Source: Aliivibrio sp. EL58 (GTDB lineage Bacteria > Pseudomonadota > Gammaproteobacteria > Enterobacterales > Vibrionaceae). From it: 64,000 nt of DNA. Below the pieces are notes generated by a model that was not told the DNA's origin, made no database searches, and was given only the letters and a program-made list of their open reading frames with translations. The position numbers and the translations under genes are program-made. The DNA is taken from contig NZ_OMPC01000004.1 of the NCBI RefSeq assembly GCF_900312675.1, positions 71,218 through 135,217 of the forward strand, in the 5' to 3' direction. The number at the start of each line of letters is the position of its first letter. The first letter of the stretch is position 1. This document shows, one piece after another, positions 11,801-20,126 of this stretch.

Positions 11801-14800
11801 TCGTTCCTGCGCAAGATTTTAATGGCGATGTTCAGTTTAAATATACAGTTAACGATGGGCATGTTTACTCACAAGAGGCTACTAACACTCTTCATATTGA
11901 TCCTGTAGCCGATGCCGCCACATTTACCGGCGACTCCGGCAGCATAGGTGAAGATACAAACATTCACCACAACGTGCATACCACGGGGTCAGCAACCATT
12001 CCAGATGCCCTTGTTTGTAATGGACACCTGGTTATTTCTGATGTTGACGGACAAGGTGAAGCAGCATTAGACCTCAAAGGTCAGCAGTTTGTATCACAAG
12101 ATGGAACCTATGGTCACTTTGTCATTAAGGCTAATGGCTCTTGGCTCTATACCGCAAACAACAACAACACGCCGATTCAAGACTTAGATAATGGACAAAC
12201 GCTCACTGACAGCATTGAAGTCACATCAAAAGACGGTACCAAGCATTCAATTACCGTCACGATTAATGGAACCACCGATGATCCTGTTCTTCACAGCCTC
12301 AGTGATTCCGGTGTTCAACATAGTGGTCCAGTTGAAGGGAACCTAATTACTGGCTCTGGGACGGGTCAAGGATTGAGTGGTGCAGCGACAGACACCGATT
12401 CCAACGCACATCTGGTGTTGCAAGATATTCAAATAAAAGACCCCGTGTCAGGTTATGTCGCGGTAAGGCCGGGGCAACCACATACTATGGCCGGTATCGG
12501 TACACTCGCGATCGAAGCGAATGGTCATTATACCTTCACCCCGGAAGCCGGCTTTACAGGTAAAGTGCCAAGTATGGTTTATCGTGTCGGCGATGATGGT
12601 GGTAACCCAATAGGAGATTCTTCTCAAAATTCGCTCTCTATTGAAGTCACCCCTCCCCTACAACATGCGCCAACGGTTACAGCGCAAACCGTTTCTACAA
12701 ATGAAGACATCACCAGAACCTTTACAACCAGTGAATTTGGTTACAGTGACCAAGATGGCGACACTTTACAGTTCGTGACTATTAGCAGCATACCGAGTCA
12801 TGGATTATTACTCTTAAACGGTAATGCCGTAACCGCCAACCAGCAAATCAATAAGGCAGACTTAGACGCAGGTCATTTAACCTTTACGCCAATCAGTAAT
12901 GAAAACGGTGCAAACTATGCGCAATTTACATTTACTGCAAATGATGGCCATCAAGATTCAGCAAGTGCAACAATGATAGTGGATGTTAATGCAGTAAATG
13001 ATGCACCTATCGTTGGATCGAGTTTTATTAGTTCTTTAGAAGATAAACCTCATGCGTTCACCACTGCTGACTTTAAATACTCTGATATTGATGGCGATGC
13101 GTTAAACCATCTCACGATTACCAATGTCGCCCATGGCGTGTTATCGCTGAACGGCACCACAGTAAATGTTGGTGATGACGTCAGCGCCTCCGACGTTTCA
13201 TCACTCATCTTCACCCCAACTCACAACTACTATAGTTCCGGTGTCAGCGGATTAGGGGCGGTGCAATTTACCGCAAACGATGGTCATCTTGATTCAAAAG
13301 AAGGGTCAATACTCATTAATATAGCGAGTGTCGCTGACCCTGCAACATTCAGTGGAGACTCCACAGGGGTTGCCCAAGAAGACACGACACTTCAAGCATC
13401 AGGCACCTTAACGGTAAGCGACCCTGATGGAACAACAGGGTTTATCCCGGTACAAGGTGGATCTGGTATAGCAGGAAGCAAAGGCTATGGGCATGCTCAT
13501 ATCGATGCAAATGGTCATTGGACTTATAACTTATACAATAATCACTCAATCGTTCAACAACTAGGTCAAGGGCAAACGGATACTGAAACCATTACGGTTC
13601 AATCTGCAGATGGTACGCACCATGACATCGTGGTCACTATTACCGGAACCAATGATCTACCGACTGTATCAGAGAAGCCACAAGCAGGTCATGTTGTCGG
13701 CCAACATTCGGTCGATGAAGATTCAGGTCTTAACCCCGCGGGCCAACTGATCATCAATGATGTCGATGGTGATACCACCACCGTAGCTCTAGACCCAGCA
13801 CACAGCGCGGCCTATGGGCATGTTATTTTTGATTCGCATAGTGGCGCTTGGGTTTATCACCTAGATAACAACAACCCCGCTGTAAATGCCCTTAACGATA
13901 ACGATACGCTGCAAGACAAGTTCACTTTGCTTGTTGATGACGGGCACGGCCAAAAAGTACCACAAGAGATTACGATGACCATCAATGGTCATACCGATGC
14001 GATACCCCACGCAACATTACTTAACCCACCCAGAATATCAGGAGGTGCCGGACATCAAGATCTCCATGCAACCCTTGGTATACCACCCATTATTCATCAA
14101 GGCACACCAAGCTTGCTAACTGGTTGGGGGATTTCTGATGGGCATGGCCATTCCCTGTCTCACCTACAAGGCCAATTTGGAACGCTGAATGTGAATCCTG
14201 CAACTGGTGAACTCCATTATGACTATGCTCCGAGTTCTGGTGTCATCAAAACACATAGCGGGGGAAACTATGGTGGTACTGATGAAACTGACACATTTGT
14301 GCTAACACTCGGAGGCTCTCAAAACTCCCATGTTGAAGTTCATCTACATTTACACTCTCAATCGGTACACGGTCACAGTGGTCATCATATCGATCAAACA
14401 ACCCTGACAGGAATGGATGTATCACCAATTTCGACTGCTCACCCTGCTCCACCACCACCGCCTCCAGTACAACATGATGAGCCAGACATGACTTCACAAG
14501 CGGACTTTACGGTTACACTAAGCGATGACAGTTATCTAGATTTAACCCAACACGCTCACCATGAATCAGATCAGAAAACCAGTCACCATGGTGCTGCCGC
14601 ATACCTAGATGCCTTAGGTATACAAGAAGATACGACATCTCCGGTTGAGCACGATCAACCTACCGATATGGACATCGTGCTTGCACAAGTAGACCAACCA
14701 AATTCATTTAGCCATGACAGTACACACTTGGATATGTCAGATTCGCTGGAACACCATGATGCAAACATCAACCATAACCAAGATGATGAGCACCATCATC

Positions 14801-14844
14801 ACAATGATATCGACGGGTTACCAGATATAGACCCTAACTCATAA
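5836..14844 (+). CDS. Giant VCBS-repeat surface adhesin (probable type I secretion substrate)
   Basis: About 3002 residues from the ATG at 5836, preceded by GAGGT; the frame extends to a TTG at 5824 but that overlaps the ribosome site. Residues ~45-65 contain a modest hydrophobic segment, with no classical signal peptide. From ~190 to ~2700 the protein is a string of VCBS and cadherin-like units, each ending in a GTNDxP-like motif; more than a dozen are visible. Several units are nearly identical at DNA level. The C-terminal ~250 residues are rich in His, Asp and Pro, and no GGxGxD RTX nonapeptides are visible. Such proteins usually mediate cell-cell or surface attachment. The convergent type I secretion operon just downstream is the likely exporter. 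No LapD/LapG pair is seen. Confidence 0.88.
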   Translation: MNKQSEKNNSNNKAESLLNSKKEKSPLKHKKNKNQTYLAKRLSLYPQLMLILPSFSLSQTLTSEDNIEEKDSNIESGTLDVSNSHHNESLISPLAPIVENKMSNIQPNQDDANEHTPMATPSARSSSHLASHAITPIGILPTPVQNHTINQAPAMLVTPPTTLSTPPLQHSQQQAIISGKDSATTTEDVTTHVTGKLTVIDPDLGEAHFSNTDISGSLGTLHLTNSGAWTYDLDNTNPTVQALGKGSTATDSITVHSADGTPHQVTITVNGTNDKAVIAGTDSGAVTEESQLHASGTLTVTDIDIGETHFSNTNIIGTLGTLHLTDNGSWTYDLDNTNPTVQALGKGRTATDTITVHSADGTPHQVTITVNGTNDKAVIAGTNSGAVTEESQLHTSGTLTVTDVDTGEAHFSNTNIIGTLGTLHLTDNGTWTYDLDNTNPTVQALGQGQQVKDIISVQSADGTPHQITIVVNGKNDAAVITGTTTGAVTEDRINGMQWLLTGGKMHVSDSDSGEAKFDPVIHAHNYAGIGYTSALGAEVIVTPDGDWHYQLDNNIIQVQSLGQGQSYIDKVTVHTVDGTMQELQVTITGTNDAPTVTGSRVLPTGTEDQTLHITQTQLIAGASDIDKNDAGTLHVDAVTADHGTVTNNPDGSFTFHPDKDYNGQVHFTYDVKDAHGGSAQATASTTLAATSDSAIISEVSTDHVTEDGSHSRHNAGVTTELANGQLQVVDPDSGENKFQYSQFGETAVHDPFGGMLRIDSMGNWGYSVNNANLQHLAQGQTETVVYRVHSYDGTAYELHIDVVGTNDAPTVTQVALSNGTEDTHYQMQASQFGFTDVDSGDTLHSVAITDLPPATQGKFVLDGHDITAGQHIPTADISKLQFVPAQDFNGDVQFKYTVNDGHTDSTEATNTLHFDAVGDAAVITGTTTSDVDEGHGTYHDRSPNYAQPGMAKLTNDPLYTDGKLEIIDPDTGEAQFDTKGVGYSYHGTYGQLILNADGNWHYKVTVGSNQQNVATQIDQLGDGQQLTDTITVYSKDGTAQDIVITIHGDNDRPYISSEVTLVTGTEDTALTFTKADLLANTVDVDANDAGKLSIANLLVDHGSVVDNKDGTYTFTPTKDYNGQVHFSYDVTDAHGGITATGANLHLQATGDAATITGIDQGNVTEDRGYIDTQYNLHFDGKLDIVDPDQGEAQFDIQRGHTYHGIGYDTKMGGWVLLQQDGTYTYTIDNRKPEIQNLGSTETLVDKVTIHSVDGTSHEIQITIHGTNDDPKVSSVTTLPAGTEDTDVVLHASDLLANATDIDHNDAGQLSVANLTADHGKITDNHDGTFTFHPALDYNGKVSFSYDVKDAHAGSTATSASMTLAPTSDAAVITGSGSGVKEDINVDISSGHLLGASGVFHVVDPDGPAQSQFPDVLYGGIYQGSHGGDLQVNSNGNYYYHISNYLVQHLSEGETLKEEYTIHSVDGTQHKVEFTVEGTNDKPVLSAQSQSVTEGGTLLSGQMHATDVDTKDTHTFTIDKAVDGLTFNNDGSYTFDPSHASYQNLGVNNDQVIHVQVKVDDHNGGTDTKTLTLVVHGTNDGATIGGQDTFTVQEDHNLTLNSGNTIIYNGQLTITDADAGEDHFDGNLHQNQQTGTWDTGYTTQEGGKLILQSNGSYRYEIDNSLAKIQSLGSSETLIDTVTVRSADGTPHQIQVTIQGDNDAPVVSSAVTLTAGTEDTDVVLHASDLLANATDIDHNDTGKLSVANLIADHGTITDNHDGTFTFHPTQDYNGKASFTYDVQDAHGGIVATSASITLAPTRDAAVISGDDTGTIIEDHNVGHSSLHPVAASGLLGVTDPDAGQDHFQVNQLGEQAIHDPFGGFLRITPSGAWGYEVANSRLQSLAEGEVEKVVYRVYSADHTAHDITITVTGTNDQPTITATTLAHGTEDTHYQMQASQFGFSDIDTGDTLHSIAITDLPSATQGKFVLDGHDVTAGQHIPTADISKLQFVPAQDFNGDVQFKYTVNDGHVYSQEATNTLHIDPVADAATFTGDSGSIGEDTNIHHNVHTTGSATIPDALVCNGHLVISDVDGQGEAALDLKGQQFVSQDGTYGHFVIKANGSWLYTANNNNTPIQDLDNGQTLTDSIEVTSKDGTKHSITVTINGTTDDPVLHSLSDSGVQHSGPVEGNLITGSGTGQGLSGAATDTDSNAHLVLQDIQIKDPVSGYVAVRPGQPHTMAGIGTLAIEANGHYTFTPEAGFTGKVPSMVYRVGDDGGNPIGDSSQNSLSIEVTPPLQHAPTVTAQTVSTNEDITRTFTTSEFGYSDQDGDTLQFVTISSIPSHGLLLLNGNAVTANQQINKADLDAGHLTFTPISNENGANYAQFTFTANDGHQDSASATMIVDVNAVNDAPIVGSSFISSLEDKPHAFTTADFKYSDIDGDALNHLTITNVAHGVLSLNGTTVNVGDDVSASDVSSLIFTPTHNYYSSGVSGLGAVQFTANDGHLDSKEGSILINIASVADPATFSGDSTGVAQEDTTLQASGTLTVSDPDGTTGFIPVQGGSGIAGSKGYGHAHIDANGHWTYNLYNNHSIVQQLGQGQTDTETITVQSADGTHHDIVVTITGTNDLPTVSEKPQAGHVVGQHSVDEDSGLNPAGQLIINDVDGDTTTVALDPAHSAAYGHVIFDSHSGAWVYHLDNNNPAVNALNDNDTLQDKFTLLVDDGHGQKVPQEITMTINGHTDAIPHATLLNPPRISGGAGHQDLHATLGIPPIIHQGTPSLLTGWGISDGHGHSLSHLQGQFGTLNVNPATGELHYDYAPSSGVIKTHSGGNYGGTDETDTFVLTLGGSQNSHVEVHLHLHSQSVHGHSGHHIDQTTLTGMDVSPISTAHPAPPPPPPVQHDEPDMTSQADFTVTLSDDSYLDLTQHAHHESDQKTSHHGAAAYLDALGIQEDTTSPVEHDQPTDMDIVLAQVDQPNSFSHDSTHLDMSDSLEHHDANINHNQDDEHHHHNDIDGLPDIDPNS
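6361..7260 (+). repeat. Tandem VCBS repeats, three near-identical units
   Basis: Three consecutive ~300-bp units encode almost the same protein segment. For example, the DNA around 6617-6680 recurs near 6921-6984 with essentially no change. The low divergence suggests recent duplication or gene conversion, and repeat number may vary between strains. Confidence 0.8.
8286..8580 (+). repeat. Adhesin internal repeat A, copy 1
   Basis: This segment (GTEDTHYQMQASQFGF...) is nearly identical at DNA level to the copy at 11608-11900, including a long exact stretch around 8440-8520. The two copies are about 3.3 kb apart. Confidence 0.75.
11608..11900 (+). repeat. Adhesin internal repeat A, copy 2
   Basis: Second copy of the unit at 8286-8580. 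A second long-range pair exists at about 9660-9930 and 10960-11230 (AGTEDTDVVLHASDLLANAT). The nested spacing of the pairs suggests duplication of a multi-domain block. Confidence 0.75.
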
Positions 14845-14932
14845 CACTTAACTTAAAGTAAACAGGTTCGGGAGCATTACTTGCTCCCATTATTTATCTC
14901 TAAACAACATACAAATTGAGAAAATGGCAATC

Positions 14933-14966
14933 AAAAAAGGAGCACATGATGTGTGCTCCTTTTTTA
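14933..14966. terminator. Strong bidirectional terminator between adhesin and secretion operon
   Basis: AGGAGCACA and TGTGCTCCT form a 9-bp stem flanked by A6 on one side and T7 on the other, so it works on both strands. A smaller hairpin, GGGAGC/GCTCCC, lies at 14870-14888 close to the adhesin stop. Confidence 0.9.
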
Positions 14967-15013
14967 TGCTTTATTGTTCTTATTAGTTTACTCTCAGTAA
15001 TTATCTATAACGA

Positions 15014-16306
15014 TTACCTTTCACCAAACGCCGCGCTCACGTTGGTGTAAATCGGTTTCCATAGGTATTGGAATACTGACTTCTCACCAGTGGTAATGTT
15101 TACCTCACCAGTCATACCAGGCAGGATAGAAAAACTTTCAGGATTATCTCTAAAGTATGGCTTATCAACCGAAACTGTAACCTCATAATAAATATCACCC
15201 CGTTCACTTTTACTGGTTGTCGGTGATATTTTTTCTACTTCCCCTTTTAACGCACCAAAGCGACTGTAATCAAACGCATCCACTTTAATTCGAGCCGGTT
15301 GCCCTATGGAGACAAAGCCAATATCTCTAGGAGATAAACGAGCTTTAAAACTTGCCTTTCCATCGACAGGAACAATCTCTGCAATCGTCCCGCCGGGAGT
15401 AATTACCCCTCCATTTTGAGTAGAAGGGATACTTTGAACCAACCCTTTTACTGGCGATTTAACAACAGTATCTAATACTTTTTCTTTACCTGAGCGAATA
15501 CGAGCCTTTAAACCACTTAAATCTGCTTCGGCTTTAGAGCGCTCAATATTCGCCTGAACTCTGGCCTCTGCCCCCAACTGTTTTAACTGAGCGACCACGG
15601 TTTCCGCTTTACGCTTTAACACATTCTCTTGGCTCTTTGCTTGTTGGATTTCTTTTTCAATCGACGCTAATTTTTGCTTCATTTCTAGCACTCTTAGCTT
15701 AGAAATATTACCCGCTTTCTGCCCTTTAACTAAAATATCCAACTCTTGTTTTGTTGCATTCAATTGACGTTGATAAACAGGCAACTCAGTTTGTAATCCT
15801 TCTAATTCCGCAGCGACCTGAGCTTGCTCTTTAATCACAGCACTTCGCTTTTGAAAAAATAACTCTTTCTCAGCAGCAAGTTGTTTTAACTGCTGTGATA
15901 CTTGCCTAGGATAAAAATCGGCGTATTTTGAAAAATCAGGGTCTCGTGTTTCGACTAATGAATTCAAACGTTCAATAGTAAGCTCTAAAGCAGCTCTTTG
16001 GGCATTCAATTCATCCAAAGCTGTATTTTGAAATTTAGAGTCAAACTCAATCAGTGTTTGTCCTTTTACGACTAAATCACCTTCAGATACCAGAATTGAT
16101 TTAAGCCGACCACCAGTCTCACTTTGAATGATTTGACGCTCTCCTTCAGGAATAACTGACCCCTTTGCTTTAGCAATCTCATCAACATTAGTAAATACCG
16201 ACCACCCTATAAATAAAATCAAACAAACAGCAATAAAGTAAGTACTCAATGTCAATAAACGAGCCGTGACTTTTGATTCAATAATATCTACATTTTGTTT
16301 ATTCAT
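15014..16306 (-). CDS. HlyD-family periplasmic adaptor of a type I secretion system
   Basis: This 430-residue membrane-fusion protein would link the inner-membrane ABC exporter to an outer-membrane TolC-type channel. One membrane span lies at residues ~18-40. It is followed by a split lipoyl/barrel-sandwich domain (GGRLKSILVSEGDLVVKGQ and VVKSPVKGLV), a long coiled-coil hairpin (~90-280), and a C-terminal beta-barrel. It is the last gene of a three-gene operon; its start overlaps the preceding stop by 4 bases (ATGA), indicating translational coupling. The outer-membrane partner is not encoded in the window. Confidence 0.92.
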   Translation of the reverse strand: MNKQNVDIIESKVTARLLTLSTYFIAVCLILFIGWSVFTNVDEIAKAKGSVIPEGERQIIQSETGGRLKSILVSEGDLVVKGQTLIEFDSKFQNTALDELNAQRAALELTIERLNSLVETRDPDFSKYADFYPRQVSQQLKQLAAEKELFFQKRSAVIKEQAQVAAELEGLQTELPVYQRQLNATKQELDILVKGQKAGNISKLRVLEMKQKLASIEKEIQQAKSQENVLKRKAETVVAQLKQLGAEARVQANIERSKAEADLSGLKARIRSGKEKVLDTVVKSPVKGLVQSIPSTQNGGVITPGGTIAEIVPVDGKASFKARLSPRDIGFVSIGQPARIKVDAFDYSRFGALKGEVEKISPTTSKSERGDIYYEVTVSVDKPYFRDNPESFSILPGMTGEVNITTGEKSVFQYLWKPIYTNVSAAFGER

Positions 16307-18366
16307 AGAGATGCCTCCGATGCTGATTCTAAATTCGACGTTTCTGGTAATGGCCCTGCGTATACAAGTGCCCCACCATCAAGCACTATCACTTGATCTG
16401 CTAGCTTTATTAATTCAGGATCATGAGATGAAAAAACAATGGTCGATCGTCCTCTGCGTTGCGATAGCCATTGCTGAAAAAGATCTCGAGATGGGATATC
16501 CATTACCGGATTATCTAATAAATACAGTGGATATTCATGAAGGTACAGCTTCGCCTGTGATAACACCTTTGCTTCATATCCAGATAAAGCGTGAGAGATC
16601 TTCACTACAACAGATTCATTTAGCTGAGTATCTAAACCGCTAGGTAATGTTCTAAACCATGCTTCGCCACCCACCAGCTTAATTGCATTAATAATAAGAG
16701 CATCATCAATGCTTTTGTTATCACTCACAAACTCACGAACAGTTAATAGTAATAATTCAGGCTTTGCTGAGTAGTACCCTAACCATTGTCTGTATATTTG
16801 GGGGTCATATTGTGACAAATTATGGTTATTAACCTTAATTACCCCATTCTGTGGTTGATTTAACCCTGCCAATAATTCAAGTAACGCCGTTTTCCCACTT
16901 GCCATTGGTCCTGTAATAGCAACAACTTGGCCTGATTCTATTTTCAAAGACAGTCCTGAAAGTGCAGGTTTCATTTGCTGTGGAAAACGCAAAGTAATTT
17001 GCTCTAACTCTATTGTTGGATTATCTGACGGTAATGAATGGTGTTGAAATGAAAAGTCACCTTCCACTTTTTGATTCATTGATTGATTGATTTGTAATTT
17101 TGCTTGCTTAATTTGAGTAAAACGAGCACTACTATTAGCGAGCATTTGAGCTGGTCCCGTGACCCTTGATATAAGCATCATGGTGGCAATTAATCCCCCA
17201 GCGGTCATCACTTGATTAAAAATAAGATCAATACCAAGAGCCACTACTGCCAATGTACTGAGTAGGCCTAATGCATAATAAATTGACGTATATTTGGCTT
17301 GATGCGCATTATGAAAGAAGCCGTTCTTTGCCGCTAAAACATTAGCTTTTTCAAAACGTTTTATCCAAAATTTACTCATGTTCGCACTACGTATAAAAGC
17401 TAATTTACTATTCAATTCAAATAATAATGAATAACGTGTTGTGCCTGAAACTGTTGTTTGATGGGAAGACCTAGCTAATTTTTTTTGACTGTGATGGGCT
17501 AACCCATAATAACAAAGTAAAGAAATGACAGGAACGATAACGAGCCAACCACCTAAAAAGCCAATTGCAATAAGAAAAAGCAAAACAAAAGGTAAATCAA
17601 ATAATGCTCCGCCTAGTGGGCCTTGAAGTAAGCCTTTAAAGCTTTCAGCTGTAGTGAGTCGAGACATTAATGCAGATGATGGTAATGAGCGATTAGCTAA
17701 TAATGAAGATCGAAAAACTCGATATAATACAGTTTCTGATATTTCTCGACTGATCCGATTTGAAATCGTTGTAAGTAATTGGCTTCGAATTACCTTTAAC
17801 AAAAGCATCATTAAAAATAATAAAGCGGCTCCAATAGCTATCCCAAGCAATTCATGCTCTGCGTCCCCACCAATAACATGATCATAAATTGACATCGTAA
17901 TAAAGGGGATAACTAACGCAAATAGATTAGCAAAAAAGCTAACCAATAAAAGCTTAGGTAGTAATGGTTTAAATTTACCAATCCGCTCACCTACCCAATC
18001 TGGTGCATTTTTCTCTTTAGGTTGTTCATGAATAAGAACGACAAGAGAAGAAAGCTGATTTTCAGGCCAGGTTTCGCTTTCAAACTCACCTTGTTGATAA
18101 GCTTGAAACTCATTCAATAAAAATCGACATACTTTAATTTCATCATCATTTATATACAGTGCCGCTAAATGTGACGTTGATGCTAATGCCCTTGAATAAG
18201 GGTGAACAGTATAAGCAATTCCTAACCGCTCCAATAAGGTAAAAATATCATTAACACCTTCAAGCTTATTTGATGAAATCCACTCTCGACTAAAGGCATG
18301 AACATTCGTATTTACGTCCATCGCCATCAATAAATCAATGACTTGAGATTGATAGTTCTTATCCAT
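16303..18366 (-). CDS. Type I secretion ABC half-transporter with N-terminal peptidase-like domain
   Basis: A 687-residue LapB/HlyB-like exporter subunit. Residues ~1-120 resemble the C39-like domain, with no catalytic Cys-His pair evident, so it would bind rather than cut substrate. Residues ~135-410 hold the transmembrane domain. The ATPase domain has an intact P-loop GPMASGKTA (~486-494), a degenerate signature LSGYE (~594), and Walker B LLDN (~616) in which the catalytic Glu is Asn; the switch His (SSHD, ~648) remains. It overlaps both neighbours by 1 and 4 bases. It likely pairs with the 540-residue subunit as a heterodimer exporting the adhesin. The substrate assignment rests on location. 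Confidence 0.88.
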   Translation of the reverse strand: MDKNYQSQVIDLLMAMDVNTNVHAFSREWISSNKLEGVNDIFTLLERLGIAYTVHPYSRALASTSHLAALYINDDEIKVCRFLLNEFQAYQQGEFESETWPENQLSSLVVLIHEQPKEKNAPDWVGERIGKFKPLLPKLLLVSFFANLFALVIPFITMSIYDHVIGGDAEHELLGIAIGAALLFLMMLLLKVIRSQLLTTISNRISREISETVLYRVFRSSLLANRSLPSSALMSRLTTAESFKGLLQGPLGGALFDLPFVLLFLIAIGFLGGWLVIVPVISLLCYYGLAHHSQKKLARSSHQTTVSGTTRYSLLFELNSKLAFIRSANMSKFWIKRFEKANVLAAKNGFFHNAHQAKYTSIYYALGLLSTLAVVALGIDLIFNQVMTAGGLIATMMLISRVTGPAQMLANSSARFTQIKQAKLQINQSMNQKVEGDFSFQHHSLPSDNPTIELEQITLRFPQQMKPALSGLSLKIESGQVVAITGPMASGKTALLELLAGLNQPQNGVIKVNNHNLSQYDPQIYRQWLGYYSAKPELLLLTVREFVSDNKSIDDALIINAIKLVGGEAWFRTLPSGLDTQLNESVVVKISHALSGYEAKVLSQAKLYLHEYPLYLLDNPVMDIPSRDLFQQWLSQRRGRSTIVFSSHDPELIKLADQVIVLDGGALVYAGPLPETSNLESASEASL

Positions 18367-19988
18367 TAACTTTCTCCTTGTAATGGCATAAGCTCAGCTC
18401 GTTTTTGAGCTAATTCAACTAAGCTAGGATGGTCTGTATTTAAAATAATTGTTTTGCCCTCTTTTGATAACAATGACAGCACTTTTGCTAACCTTGTTAC
18501 AGACTCAATATCTAGGGCTATCTCTGGTTTATCCAAAAACAGTAACGGTGTCGGTTTTGCTAATTGACATACTAACGACACCAACTTGATAGCACCTTGG
18601 CTTAGTTGCTCTCCTAATTGAGCACCGACCTTTGTTTCCAAACCATTAGGAAGATCCGCTATGATGCTATTTAAGCCAAGCGCCTCTATTAGAGGTTGAA
18701 TATCTCCTACTCTATCAACGTTGAAGCCTGTCAAATTATCTAATAAAGATCCTGAAATAAGAATTGGACGGCTGGTTACAAATGCAGTTTGATGGCGATA
18801 ATCATAATAATCACCGACAGATACATTGTTATTCCAACGTAATTGGCCTCCGGCCTTTGCGTCTAATCCTGAGAGGTTAGCCATCACCTGACTAAGTAAG
18901 TCGGTATCCTTACCGTTTAAGGCAATAATTTCTCCTTGCTGCACACAAAAATCTAATTGGTAACAAGAACCAAAGCGTTCAATCGTATAGCCTTCAGCTG
19001 TTAAGGATTCAAACATCGGTAATTTTTCTGATTTAATTGTTTCATGTGATGCGATGTTCTCAAATAAATCTTTGACTGAATGGTTTGCAACTTGAAACGA
19101 ACTGTATTTCAATCTCAATCCGACCAAAGCACTCATAGGAGCAACCGCTCTTCCCGACAAAATAGAACAAGCGGCTAATCCACCAGTGGTTAAATCACCA
19201 GATAGCACAGACAAACTCCCAATAATTACCATAACCACAGAGGTTCCCAACGCGGCTATTTGAATACACTCCTGAGCAATAGCGGTATTTCGTTCAGATT
19301 CAGCGACGGACAACCATCGATTCTGATTTAATTGTTTAAAGTATTGAAATGTTCTCGACTCTGCTGCCTGTTTTTTCACACCTTCAAGCATAGTAAATAC
19401 CACGACTAAAAAGTTCATACGGCTAATTTCATTCTCCGCAGCTATTTTTGCGTGTTGATATGATTTACTTGAAAACAACCAAACAAACAGGGCCGCAGCT
19501 ATCCAAACAATTATTGGAATAAAAACAAGCCCCCCACCAACATAAGCAACCAATGAGAGAAAAATCAAAACAAAAGGTACATCAATTAGCCCACTTAATA
19601 GACCACCAGAATAAAATTCTTTGATTGAAGAAACCCCTTTTAATCCCTCTTGCAAATTACCGGGTTTTAAACTTAACAGTTCTTTTGCTGGTAACTCAGT
19701 GAGCTGATGTAATATATAGGAGTACATATTTTTTTCTGTGTTGATTGAGGCGGCAGCTAGAATCCAAGAACGAACAAATCGTAGAAATGCATCAAGTAAA
19801 ATAGCAACACTGGCACCGCAAACTAGCAATACAGCAGTGCCATAACTTTGATTTGGTAGGATTCGATCATAAATTTGTAGCACCACTAACGGAATCGCTA
19901 ATGATAAAATATTGATAAGCAATGAAGATGGTAAGACCTTCAGCATCACTTTCTTTTGAGTAGAGTAGTAAGAAGACAACAAATCCAT
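18366..19988 (-). CDS. Type I secretion ABC half-transporter with degenerate ATPase domain
   Basis: A 540-residue exporter subunit with a six-helix transmembrane domain (~15-290) and an ATPase-like domain that has lost its key motifs. The P-loop position reads ALNGKDTDLL (~355-364), without the GxxGxGKS/T pattern. The signature is LSQGA, and Walker B is FLDKP (~484-488) with Lys in place of the catalytic Glu. It lacks an N-terminal peptidase-like domain. It is the first gene of the operon, and its stop overlaps the next start (TAATG). It is probably the non-catalytic partner of the 687-residue subunit. The frame is intact over its full length, arguing for selection rather than decay. Confidence 0.85.
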   Translation of the reverse strand: MDLLSSYYSTQKKVMLKVLPSSLLINILSLAIPLVVLQIYDRILPNQSYGTAVLLVCGASVAILLDAFLRFVRSWILAAASINTEKNMYSYILHQLTELPAKELLSLKPGNLQEGLKGVSSIKEFYSGGLLSGLIDVPFVLIFLSLVAYVGGGLVFIPIIVWIAAALFVWLFSSKSYQHAKIAAENEISRMNFLVVVFTMLEGVKKQAAESRTFQYFKQLNQNRWLSVAESERNTAIAQECIQIAALGTSVVMVIIGSLSVLSGDLTTGGLAACSILSGRAVAPMSALVGLRLKYSSFQVANHSVKDLFENIASHETIKSEKLPMFESLTAEGYTIERFGSCYQLDFCVQQGEIIALNGKDTDLLSQVMANLSGLDAKAGGQLRWNNNVSVGDYYDYRHQTAFVTSRPILISGSLLDNLTGFNVDRVGDIQPLIEALGLNSIIADLPNGLETKVGAQLGEQLSQGAIKLVSLVCQLAKPTPLLFLDKPEIALDIESVTRLAKVLSLLSKEGKTIILNTDHPSLVELAQKRAELMPLQGES

Positions 19989-20126
19989 TTTGAGTCACCT
20001 ATGTTTATTACGTATCTAATCAGTTTTGGATAAAACTTTTAGATTTTCAAGTAAACATTTGGTTTTATTTGTTTTTATACTCTACATTAATATAAAAATA
20101 TAAAGTTCAACGAGAAGAGAGTTCTT

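Noticed and set aside
5836-14844. Direct repeats that might suggest a CRISPR array
   Set aside because: The repeats are long, in frame and encode VCBS domains; there is no short repeat-spacer pattern and no cas gene.
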